NCBI GenBank assembly: GCA_024362935.1
Contig: JANCRA010000014.1
Span: 14,152,258 to 14,216,257 of the forward strand
Direction of reading: 5' to 3'
Origin: Setophaga petechia
Lineage: Eukaryota; Chordata; Aves; Passeriformes; Parulidae
Length of the DNA stretch: 64,000 bases
Position numbers and translations under genes: made by a program. Every line of letters begins with the position of its first letter. Positions within the stretch are counted from its first letter, which is position 1. Positions 37,198 to 48,135 of this stretch are shown here, piece after piece. Under the pieces are notes generated by a model. It saw only the letters and a program-made list of their open reading frames with translations, had not been told where the DNA came from and made no database searches.

Positions 37198-38048
37198 TAA
37201 TTTGCTCCATTTTGAAAGCTGTAATTATAAAATGCTAGGCAAATGCTTTCAAAAGCAATCTGTGGGAGCTGAATCCTCAGCAATTTCTTGTGTAAATAAC
37301 AATACATGCTGATTTTGCAATTTATGGTTTAATAGGACTTCCAAGATACTTCAGTTCTCAGGCTAATATATTTTATCTTGAAAACAAAACCTTTTTTTTT
37401 TGTGTGGTTCTCTGTCAGATCACCTTTGTTTTCTAAATGTATTTTCCATGAAATTCTGTAGAGTTACTTAGGCAATACTAAAGATTTCCTTATTGCAGTG
37501 GTTATCTTGTGCTTTATGCAAAGCTTTTGAAGGCATGATGGGGTAGGCTGGGCTCAACTCCCTCTGACATAATGCCATTAATGTTTCTGAAATCTCCTCC
37601 TTAATGTTTTATCTCCACAGAAACCCTCTTGAAATATTTTGTTTATTATATGGGGCTTGTGACTATTTGTGAAATTTTTCAGTCACAAGAGTATTTTTTC
37701 TGTTTTGTGTGTGCAAGGAGTATGCATTTATTTTATCTTCATGACAGTAATGATAGACTGGAAGGTAACTTGCAATTGTTGTCAGTCATTTGCAGTGAAC
37801 AACAGTTTGTGAAATAAATGTGAAATAATATTTTTTGGCAGTATTTTAGAATTTTTTACCCAACTCTAGAAATGTATGTGGCCATTAAATAGGATAAGTG
37901 TCAGAGCTTTAGAGCTCCTCATAGTGTGTGTTACAGAGTTCCACTGATAGCACTGCATTTCTGTTGGAAACCTTCCTTTCTCCAGGGCAGGTACAAAGGT
38001 TAATTTCTAAGAGTAATGTATTTTTCATGCTTGCAGCATATCAACAAA
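37198..38048. other. AT-rich unique non-coding sequence
   Basis: Flank between the CR1 fragment and the inverted repeat at 38049. No gene or repeat is recognised. Confidence 0.6.
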
Positions 38049-38080
38049 CATGTTAATTACATTGTGTTATAATTAACATG
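38049..38080. other. perfect 11-bp inverted repeat (AT-rich stem-loop)
   Basis: Arms CATGTTAATTA (38049-38059) and TAATTAACATG (38070-38080) are exact reverse complements with a 10-nt spacer. The arms carry TAATTA, a homeodomain-type core, and GTTAAT/ATTAAC, HNF1-type half-sites. The spacing is much wider than the one-base spacing of a classical HNF1 site. It could be a paired protein-binding site, a small structured RNA element if transcribed, or chance in AT-rich DNA. Confidence 0.8.
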
Positions 38081-41000
38081 CTCAGAATGATAAAATATTT
38101 TACTTGGACATGTTTTTGTCTTAGGGCTTTTTCTGGACTGTTGATTTGCTGTTTTGTATGAGAGCTTGTAATTGCTGTCTGAGCTGCCTGCCTTGGTTTA
38201 TGACCTTACTGTGCATCGTGGCTGTTCATGAGAGAGGCAGAAATAGGTACCCAAATTACCAATGTTCACTGTCCATTCCCATGATTTTGCCATAAAGTGT
38301 AGATGGAAAAGATCTTTTAATGCTGTATAATCATCATTATAATTGTTCCGTGGTACTCAACTCACCCTTTTAATGTGCCTCATGTTTTCCTTCAGGAATA
38401 AGGAAATGAAAAATCCCAAACTAAAATGTGCATTTATGTCTCCATAATGTGATGTTACCTGGTATCTCCTCATGTGGAATGTTGGGCCCATCCTTATTTG
38501 GTTCCCAGTGTGGGATGCCTGGGTACACCCAAGGGACTGAGCTCATTTTAAACTCTGTTGGAGTAGCATTTCCTGTATAATCTTTTTGACCAGCTTTGAT
38601 CCTAGAGAGCTTTGATGAAGCTACTAATTAGTTTTTTGATTCATCTGTGTTTAGGAAAGAGAGATTTATTATAGTAGCACCCTCTTGTGCCACTGATAAT
38701 TAAAAGACTGTCAGCATTTTCATTATATAACTCGTCTCACAGCACAGAATCCCTCCCCATCTGACACTCTGGATTATTTGTGAATGACTGTGGCACTCTG
38801 AAGGACTTGCCACTTAGGCTAAATTTGACTGAAAACAGCATTCCCATGAACCATTCCAGCCATCACTGCTGCCCTGATACTTGTCTATCCTGGAAAAAAC
38901 AGAAGAAATTGAAAAATCAGGACCAGACCCTCCATATTTGGAGTTTATGTGTGTGGTTTTGGGTTTTTTTTTTTAATTAGGAAAATAAGCTGGGCTGTGG
39001 ATAAATTTTAAAAACCAACAAGCTAAGAAATGGAGACCCCATTTTTAGAATTTCAGCCTTGTGTATCTTCATCATAAACCTACAGAAATAATCTGTTGTT
39101 GCCATGAAAATAATTTTTAAACCTTTGCAGTTTTGTCAGCAGCTGGACCCTGTGTTTTTAATTTTTGCCACATGATCTGTTGGCAGTGTGCTATGTAACT
39201 GCTTTTTAAAATCTGATTTTCCAAAACACACATATGGCCTTTGCTCAGCCTAAGATGTAAGTTCACTTAGTCAGGATCCAATTTAGGGCTGCCCCTGGCT
39301 ATTCCCATGTGTGAAAAATTGAGTTCACACAGGGTAGGTCATTGTCCATGGGGTTCAAATCTACCACACTGTATTAGAAAGGAAAATGTTTACATTTATC
39401 TAAAATTATCAGCAATTCTGATTTTGCAGCAATCTACAGAATTGGACTATGACCTACGAGGAGGAAAATCTTTCTTTAATGAGATATTTTGGTGTCTTTC
39501 TGTGCCTTCCTAAAAGCCCAAGGTGAATCCCTGCCCCCCTATGTGACTCTAGAAGCTGCTCTCAGTGTTTCAGGCAAGGCTCTCAGCCACTCCTTTCAAA
39601 ATTTATGTATGTTTTATAACAAGGAGGCAGAGCACACTCACAGACAATATAAATTTTACTGCATAACAATAATTCAGTTTCTTTTCTTTTAAAGACTCTT
39701 GAAGCAATACATTATTTTTACTTGGCTGTCAGTGCGTTTTACATTTATAAAAGTGAGATGGCAGGGGAGGAAATGGGATTGTATTAGACCCTTACTTGCA
39801 TTTATGCATTTGTGAAATACCATATGCATGGTTTATAAATTCTGTTAGATCAAATTCCTACCACTTATCACAACATAAATTTATTTTTTATATCTAGTCT
39901 CATTGACTTTTCTAAATGGACTTCTTCTCCCTCTTCATTTATTTTATCATTTTCTCTATTGGTAAATCTGCTGTCAGAAAAAGGAACTTCTCATCAACTT
40001 TCTCCATCCTGTAAATTATTTTTTTTTAATAAGCAGCTTTTAATGATCATCCTTAATGGAAACCAAATAGCAATGTTTTATAATTGGGAGAGAAAAAAAA
40101 TGAAGCAGATCTGGTGTGTTCAGTCACATTGCTCCAGCTCTGGAGATCTTGGCCTTTGCAGGGCAGTGGCAGCTCTGCTGTTGTGAGCTCTAGAAAAACC
40201 AGAACACACAACACACTTCATGTCAGTGCTTGCCTTTGGACATGGAAATTGAAATTGTGAGCCACTCCATTTTCTCAGTTGTTTTTGATCTGGAAATTGT
40301 GACATCTCCTGAGCCATATCAACTCTTTGGTAGCCCCTGGATTTTCTGCATAAGACAGAAAATTGTCTTTTAAACACCTTCTCTGTCCTTCCATTCCCCA
40401 GAAAGCAAGCAGGTTGTGGTGGCTTGTCATGGGTGTGTTTAGCCAAACAGACTTTTAAATCAAAGTATGATATTAATGTGCTCTGGAATAATTGTTTTCT
40501 TACATTGTAAATACAATCTACTAACAAAAGACAATTAGTATTTTCACAATTTTTGAACAAGTAAAGTGCAAAAACCACACATACAGTTGCCCAGTACAAA
40601 GAAAAATTACCATTTTAATGCAATGTGGCCATTAAATTCAGAGGAGACAGGAGATGACATGCACAGGAGTCACTTGAGGGAAATAATGTGTTACAGGCTT
40701 GGTGGATTTTAATGTTGTTACTTTTCTTGTTAAAATCCCCTGCTACCACTTGGCTGGGCTTAATTAATGGTTTTGAATTTTGCAGAACTTCAAAGACTGG
40801 GAGGTGCTTTCAGATCTGATATGTAAAAATGAGAAATGATGTTGGAAGTTATTCTCAATCAGATAGAACACACACTTACTGTCTTATTATTGTAGTGTAA
40901 TATATCATCAAAGAACAGATAAACAAACCTCTTCTGATTAGTTTCCACCTCATTTATCTACTTTGTACAAATTAACTATTGTCCTTGACATCTTGAGGTG

Positions 41001-42678
41001 AAACAGTCAAATTCGAGTACTTACAGGCAATAATAAGATATTCTGTGTATATAAACCCTTTCCTGGTTTTGCACATCACAAATACTTTTTCACATAAGTG
41101 GTTTTATTATGTGTGAAATAGTTCATAATCCCACTCCTTTCTTCTCACCTCTTGTAGTTTATTGTCTTAGGACAGGAATATACACATGACTTCAGCTGCA
41201 GAATTGCTTTTGTACAGTAATGAGCCACTTCTGGCCAGAACAAAGCCCTGGCCAGCCAGGCACGGCCACATTTCCCACTAATGGGGTGGAATGAGGGGCA
41301 CATTTGGAGCTCCTAGTAGGGATTTTCAGCAGATAAGGTGTAATTACTGCAAAAGGTGCAGCAAGCCATGCCTGAGGGATAGATAATGATGTGCTGGTGG
41401 CTCTGACCCGGTGTTTATCTTGTCCACCAGAGTGTGTGCCAGAGCTGGTGCTGAGTGCCCAGCACCCCACACACTCACCTGCCTCCTCCCAGCTCTGCTC
41501 TATCTCCAGAGCCATTCCAAAAGGCTTTAATTTTTGGAGGAAGTTTTTTGTGGTGCCTATCTTACAACCATTAAAGACTGAACTTCCAACTGGTGTTAAA
41601 AATTTTTTGAACAAACGCTTATACTGAAATTCAGTAAATTTATCCAACTTTCCACTAAATGAATTTAAATGTATGTTTCTATGCCAAAATAGTTTAGAAT
41701 GCACATAATTCCATAATTTACATGGTGCATCTCTGGAAAGATGGCCATCTCTGACTCATAAGACTGTATTGTGAAAACAGCAGAACAGGCATTGCTTTGT
41801 GCTAACCAGTAATTCCAAGGAAAGGATCATGTACTGGAACGCAGTCCAGAAGCATAAAGCTGTTTCTTTCACCCTGAGTGGGAGGTGGCAAATGTGGATT
41901 TCAAAGAAATGCTGCCAGCAGTATACAGAATGGTCAAAATGGATCCTTGAAATACAGTTGCTGCACTATGAGTTGCAGATTTCAGCATTATTTTGGCTTG
42001 CACACGTTGGACAAGGGCAGTCACTTTAATTAGCATGTGAGTCAGAGGATTTAGAAAAGTCTAGGATTAGTGTCTTGTGTTAAAACTTGAAGGTTATCCC
42101 AAAAAATTTATTTTTGCAAAAATTCTATTTTGGCAGTAAAAGGTAATGAACAGATAGAGGAAGGATGTATCTCTTGCATATTCTGTACAATTTTAGAGTA
42201 TAATTTATGCTTCATTTTACTGAGGCCTGGAGTACGTGTACCTCCACATGCCTATATTGTGCAGGAAAACCAATACTTTATTTTAGTGGTGAAGAAACTG
42301 CTTGAAAGAAGTGTATTTTAGAGATCTAATCCTCCTTCAAAGGTATTAGGCCTTTTAGAATGAATTAAATGTAAGTTAGATTGAAGATGATACCTATCAC
42401 AATTTCCTTCACTGTATTTGCCTGCAAAGGGAGATTTGGCTTCACAAGAACTGGTGACTTGTATTACTGTTATCTAGACTTGTTTGTGGGCAGGACTTTT
42501 CCTGTGAGGGTTGTGCAGTTCTCTCTCTGCTAGCAGTGGGAATGCCAGCTGGATGTGGGAGCCATACCCAGGGTGGTGCTGTGCCCCCAGCCAGGCAGGG
42601 GCTGTGCTCTGTCTGCAGCAGTTCCTCACTGCCCCCTCCCCTGACACTTCCCTGCTTCAGTGTGAGTCCTGTCTGCAC
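38081..42678. other. unique non-coding sequence
   Basis: About 4.6 kb. The longest frames outside repeats in the whole window lie here on the minus strand: 159 codons (40120-40599) and 170 codons (41192-41704). Neither shows a known domain or a flanking splice-signal pair, and both run across changes in base composition without codon-like periodicity that I can see. They are noted but not called. T11 run at 38964-38974. From about 42500 the sequence becomes GC-rich as it approaches the 51-bp array. Confidence 0.55.
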
Positions 42679-43290
42679 AGCACAGCTCCTTTGGGAGCTC
42701 CCCACCTGCCCTGGCTGCTGTGGGGCTGTCCCACAGCTCCTTTGGGAGCTCTCCACCTGCCCTGGCTGCTGTGGCGCTGTCCCACAGCTCCTTTGGGAGC
42801 TCTCCACCTGCCCTGCCTGCTGTGGGGCTGTCCCACAGCTCCTCTAGGAGCTCTCCACCTGCCCTGCCTGCTGTGGGGCTGTCCCACAGCTCCTTTGGGA
42901 GCTCTCCACCTGCCCTGCCTGCTGTGGGGCTGTCCCACAGCTCCTTTGGGAGCTCTCCACCTGCCCTGCCTGCTGTGGGGCTGTCCCACAGCTCCTTTGG
43001 GAGCTCTCCACCTGCCCTGCCTGCTGTGGGGCTGTCCCACAGCTCCTTTGGGAGCTCTCCACCTGCCCTGGCTGCTGTGGGGCTGTCCCACAGCTCCTTT
43101 GGGTGCTCTCCATCTGCCCTGGCTGCTGTGGGGCTGTCCCACAGCTCCTTTGGGAGCTCTCCATCTGCCCTGGCTGCTGTGGGGCTGTCCCACAGCTCCT
43201 TTGGGAGCTCTCCATCTGCCCTGGCTGCTGTGGGGCTGTCCCACAGCTCCTTTGGGAGCTCTCCACCTGCCCTGGCTGCTGTGGGGCTGT
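42679..43290. repeat. 51-bp minisatellite, 12 units in exact register
   Basis: Twelve consecutive 51-bp units (612 bp) with no indel. The unit reads CCCACAGCTCCTTTGGGAGC, then TCTCCACCTGCCCTGGC, then TGCTGTGGGGCTGT. Variants are grouped. Units 3-7 share CTGCCTGCT where units 1-2 and 8-12 have CTGGCTGCT. Units 9-11 share CCATCTG. Unit 4 has CTCTAGG for CTTTGGG. Each junction can fold as arms GCTGTGGG and CCCACAGC around 5 nt, and each unit centre as arms AGCTCC and GGAGCT around 4 nt. Because 51 bp is 17 codons and the unit lacks stops in most frames, long frames open on both strands (42511-43530 plus, 339 codons; 42626-43426 minus, 266 codons; and others). These are repeat artefacts, not genes. 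Confidence 0.96.
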
Positions 43291-46200
43291 CCAAGGGCTG
43301 CCCTGGGGATTTGTTCCCCCATGATCTCCCTCCCTGCTCTGCCCCAGAGCTCCTTGTGCAGCCCCTTGTCCAACCTCTGTGCTCCAAGTCACCCAGTTCC
43401 TCACACAGTTCCTCCTGCTGTTCCAATGCTGCTCCTCACACTTCCCCTCCTGCTTTGCCCTCACTGCTGGGCAGTTTTGCCCTTTCCCACAACCTTCCTC
43501 TTGCTCATATCATATTTAAATGTACCTTAGGGAAGATGGAGCACAGACTGACTGTGGGCATTCAACCAAATGATTGATGCTCCCTGTAAATTGCTTTGAA
43601 CTTTATTTCCTCTCATAGATCCTTGACAGTAGTCTAGGCCTCACTTGCATTTCTCTTGAGTGGTAAAAAAGCAGAAAAACAACCACAAAAATCCCAAACA
43701 AAACAAAACACACCAAAAGAAGAGAAAGGAGAAGGAAAAAGGAAAAGTTCTACATGAAAAGTCCAGCTGCTGACACATTCCTTATCTGTACATTTAGTTC
43801 CTGAGAATTGGATGCAGTGGGCTGGACCTGCACAGACGGGACTTTTGGGGAGTCGTTCTGGGAAAATGAAAATCTCTAGAGCTCCACAATGCCATGTGTC
43901 TGACTGACTTCCCCAAATGCAGCATGGAAAAGTTTTCACTAGAAGGGGCTGCTGGTGGTGCTTTGCTAACAGAACCAGTGTTCTGCAAGGGTGAAGTCAC
44001 CTCTGCTCTTGCAGCCTCCCAGGGGGGCACAGAGAGGGGACTGTGAGATGGTGTCTCTTATTAGCATATCTTCCCTCTGCTGTTAAATTGGGCTTTGCTT
44101 TTATTGATGTGAAAGAAAGCCAGCAGTGACCTTTCTGTTCTCAAGTCATTCTCAGGAAGCAGAGGTGAAAGAAAAGCCAGCAGTCAACTGCAGTGACATC
44201 TGGAAGGACAGCAGTGAATGTCAGTGCTGAGCCTGGTACAAACTCATCACAGCTTTTTCTGCTGGTCCATTTGGGTGTGTTGAAATACTGACCATTCACC
44301 TTTAAAGCAGTTAATGTGCTTATAAGCATTTTGTCATAGCACTCTGAAAACTTTTGTAATTGCAACAGATGATAAAGGATCTCGGGTTTGTTTAATTGTT
44401 TTTTTAGTATATTTCTGGTAAGTGGTAGGAGGAAAAGCCTCGTTAGGAAAGTCAAATGAGCACTGACATACCTGACACAGCAAACTGGCAGAATTCCTAT
44501 GGCCATTAACTGAAAGAGTAAAACGAAAACACCTCCTACATATTTATGAGGAAAACCAAAGCCTGCTTGGCTGGCCACAGTCTTTCACGGCTGTTGCTTT
44601 ATTTTGTAATTACAGCCTGTCCCCATTGCCTGGTTACCTACAGGACAGCCAGCCCTTGATGGTCCCTGCAGCCCTCTCACTGTCCTAGCAATGGGCTGCT
44701 GGAACAAGGACTGCCTGGTGTCCCTTGGGCAAAGAAAGTTACCAGCCAGTGCCAGGAGCTGGACCAACACCTTCTGGAGTAAACCCCAGGCAGGACAAGC
44801 CTGATCCCAATTCTCAGCACTTTAACTGTGCAGGCTTCAAATGAAGAAAACAGATCACTAACACATATTTTTAACAAGCCAAGGATGTCTTTGTTCCTTT
44901 TTCTTCTGGAGTAGCTGTCTCTGATAAAAAGGTACAGAACCCCAGTCATGCTGATACATTTATCTCAAGAAATGTTTTATACAGCCTATCAAAGATTATC
45001 AAATAAACACACGACCTTGACATTGATTCAGTGATTTAGGAATGCAGTAGCCCTTTTCTTCCACTACTTGGAAGAGCTCTCAAGAGAAATGAAAAATTGA
45101 ACTGTATCTTCAACCCACTTGAGCTAAGGTACAAAAATAGTAAACCTTGTAAGAGAGGCTTTTGAACACAGGTTTTTAATACTTCAGAATCTGTCAAGGT
45201 CAAGTTTGAAGTCTTGGTTTCACTCTGAGGCGTGACTTATCATTCTACAACTTTTCTAAGTAGAAGCAGCAGTTCTGTAGACTTCCAAAGGAAAAGGATG
45301 CTGTGGGCCATGATGATCCCTTCCCTTACCACTTCCACAGAGTTTAAAACACGTTGATCTTGACAGCTGAAGGCTTGGAGACAGGTCTGGCACTGGGCTC
45401 TTGGGCAGAGGCTGTGCATGGGTTTCTCTAATAGCAGCTGTATTGACTGACTCTCCCTTCTGCTTCAAGAGCTTACACTGATCACATGCACCCTGAAGCT
45501 ATTAAGGAGGGGTTAAAGGTAAATTTTTGATCTTAGATTGCAGTTCAGCTAAAATATTTTGCTTTGTTTGGTTTGAGTTTTGTCCTTCTGAATGGTCAGA
45601 TCCCTGTGGACACACTTTATTGTGCTGTGAAAAAAGCACCTGGGTTACACTAATTTGTATCTAAATCTAAAAAAATAACCTGAAATAAGAGGAAGTGATT
45701 AAATACAGCCACTCTGTTTTTCACTGGAAAATATGTGCTATCACTAATTGGGTAGAACTGTGGCATCACCTGCTGTAAACACATTAATTGTGGTAAACAA
45801 GATAGAATTTTTACCTGCTCTCATCACTTCTGACAAGAGGTGTGAGGAGCTGTGCAAGTGACTTTGTTAGGGATGGCTCAAAGTCAAGGACTGATTCCAG
45901 AGGGAGTGAGTGAGCTGGGGAGGTGGCAGCCTGGGCAGGTCCCACCCAGCACAGCTGTGCCTGCTGAAGGCTGCAACAAAAGTCCTTTGGCACCTAATTC
46001 TTAGCCCAGGAGCTGTAGAATTCCTGCAAGTCCAGCAGAAGTTTTGGTATTTCAGAGGTTATTTCACCTGTCTCATAGATTTACATGGTTTATGTTTCTC
46101 CATAATAATAATGGATGACAAAGCAGGCTCTAAACTATCTTTCAAAACTGTTTTGATTTCAATTCCCTAAAAACCTTATTGGGTATGGAGATCAAGGGTT

Positions 46201-47134
46201 TTCAGTTCTTGGCCTTATGAACAGTTTTTACAGAAACAGTAACAAATAAGTGAGGGTTGTTCAGGTTTCTTTTTTCCCTCCTTCAAATTTTGAAATGAAC
46301 CTTAGTTCTATTTCTGTCTGCATTTTCTTTTCTCTCTTCCTCTTTATATGTAGTAGTAAAAATGGAATATTGGTTCAATCTAATCAAATTAATTTTTAAT
46401 TATGTATTATTTGTACTTTTTATTATGAAGATAGCATCACATTTTCTGAAATGGTAAGAGGTTTATATCTACCATTGGTTTTCTTTCTGAAAAGCTGTTC
46501 TAAATTCTACTAGCAATGCTTTTTGTATTGTATTGCTTCCTATTTGGCTGCATTATGTGTAGAAGGGTCAAAATGCATGCTTTTGATTTATGTGGCAATG
46601 TAAAGAACAGCTACAAATGCCATGAGGCAGAGAGTTTGAGTCTGTCCTATTGCTAAGTGTTTCTCTGTGAAAAATGACTCCTTGTTCTTTGGATCACAGA
46701 GATTGTACAATTACAATTTTAATCAATCCAACACAAGATTCATTGGTTCTTACTGTGCAGAGCACATAGTCACAGTCCAATAAATCTGCTTCTGATGTGC
46801 AGATCCAGACTCCTGAGCCTCTAGAGACTGAGTACAAATGACAGGGATGTCTGCCTTGCCTGTGGATTTGCATGGTGGCAGGTGGAGGGAAGGTGTGCTG
46901 AGACTCCTCTGACTTCTAATGTGCCATTTTATGGCTTGCATTTGAATGATTAGAAATGAGGTGCTTGACCTGGTGCATGCAGGAGGTGCTACTTATTCCT
47001 TTCTCTAGTTTTTTTCTTTCTCAAAGTGAGATTCTGATGCTCTTGGATTTTTTTGTGGCGGTTTTCTCTGGGTGAATAAGATCATTTTCCAAGGGCTGAA
47101 AAAGCATTGCAGTAACAATTAAATAGTTCTATAT
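43291..47134. other. unique non-coding sequence
   Basis: The first 200 bp is a C-rich continuation of the array's flank with near-repeats of CTCCTGCT and TTCCTC type. An A-rich, then A/G-rich, stretch lies at 43660-43755. The largest frame is 145 codons (44141-44578, minus). It has a hydrophobic beginning but no recognisable family. No transposon or RNA gene is seen before the CR1 fragment. Confidence 0.55.
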
Positions 47135-47342
47135 CAGGGAAATGTTTTTCTCCCAGAGGGTGGTTGGGCACTGGACAGGCTCCCCAGGGCAGTGGGCAGA
47201 GTTCCAAGCCTGGCTGAGCTCAAGAAGCATTTGGACAATGCTCTCAGGCACTGGGGGATGGCTGGGGTGTCCTGTGCAGGGCCTGGAGCTGGGCTCGAGG
47301 GGCTGATGGGTCTCTCCCAGCTCAGCTGATTCTGTGATTCTA
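47135..47342 (+). mobile_element. CR1 LINE 3'-end fragment (dead)
   Basis: A near-continuous match to the avian CR1 3' region: GGGAAATGTTTTTCTCCCAG, GAGGGTGGTTGGGCACTGGA, CAGGCTCCCCAGGGCAGTGG, a CAAGAAGCATTTGGACAATG segment, GGGGTGTCCTGTGCAGGGCC, then CTCCCAGCTCAGCTGATTCT and a terminal GATTCTGTGATTCT. The last is the characteristic octamer-type end. About 208 bp remain, and the 5' truncation removes all coding sequence. It is better preserved than the fragment at 37079 and represents a different CR1 subfamily, judging by the block sequences. This is the strongest single clue that the host is a bird. Confidence 0.92.
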
Positions 47343-47929
47343 GAAGCCTGTCTGACAGGGCTCTTTTGGAAAAAGCACTAAACTGTCAAATACTGGGAAG
47401 TGAAGCAGGTGGTGGATGGGCTAAGCCACATTCAGCTGAAAGCAACAGGAGTGGGGAGAGTGAAGCTGTCCCAGCATTCCCCGTGATACACAGAAATATT
47501 TGTAAGTTATGCAACACCAAAAAAGAGCTCCCAAAGACAATGAACCATTTTTCCTGAAGGGCAATTTTAAATGTAAGGCACATGAAGTCAGAAAGGTGGG
47601 AAACCTCTCTGGGAAACCTCTCTGGAGAATTCAGACAAGCTTTAGACTTCTGATCATTCCAAACATGGTCCATCCAAGTTTGTTAACAACCCCTACCCAG
47701 ACTCTGGGACATTTTATCTTTACTGAATGTGGTTAACACCAGTCCTGCTGATGGGTTTGCACACAGCATCCCAGGACTGAGAGACAATAAATGTGCTCCA
47801 ACACACAGGATCAGCTATCAGGGAGGTAACTCTGTGCTGCTGTGTACAAATTTATTGTATATGGCACAGCACCTGAGGGTGGGCAGGGCCTGTGCTGGGC
47901 TGAGGCAGCAGGGACACCTGCCTGAGCTG
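47343..47929. other. unique non-coding sequence with small duplication
   Basis: Contains a perfect 13-bp tandem duplication (GGGAAACCTCTCT at 47598-47623). Overlapping short frames on both strands, none recognisable. Confidence 0.55.
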
Positions 47930-48135
47930 GACTGAAGGAAAGGCAAGAGAAGATAAACAGACAGTAACCTGCTAGGGAAAGAAAGGGCAGATAAGAGCAG
48001 AAAACTAAAATATATGATGGGTGGCAAGACAGATAACAGTGCTGAATAGGAAAGCCAAGGAAGCTGTGGAAGGAAATATGAGCAGGATGTGAAGGAAGCA
48101 AGAACAGAAAGGGGGCTGGACTGCTGCTGGTGGGA
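47930..48135. other. purine-rich (A/G) low-complexity stretch
   Basis: About 200 bp in which the plus strand is heavily A and G, with repeated GGAA/GAAGG/AAGGAAG motifs interrupted by short pyrimidine steps. The complementary pyrimidine strand produces the Leu/Ser/Pro-rich minus-strand frames 47811-48194 and 47818-48297 (up to 159 codons), so these are compositional. The stretch may form unusual DNA structure locally. No binding-site array is clear. Confidence 0.6.

Noticed and set aside
39290..39380. tRNA-like B-box string (GGTTCAAATCTACC) near 39352
   Set aside because: No credible A box at the right distance and no acceptor-stem pairing could be found, so it is not a tRNA or an evident tRNA-derived SINE.
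42511..43577. Open frames of 206-339 codons on both strands, resembling Pro/Leu/Ser/Gln-rich repeat proteins
   Set aside because: They are produced by the 51-bp tandem repeat (17 codons, few stops), with several frames open at the same place on both strands. There is no conserved domain and no promoter or splice context.
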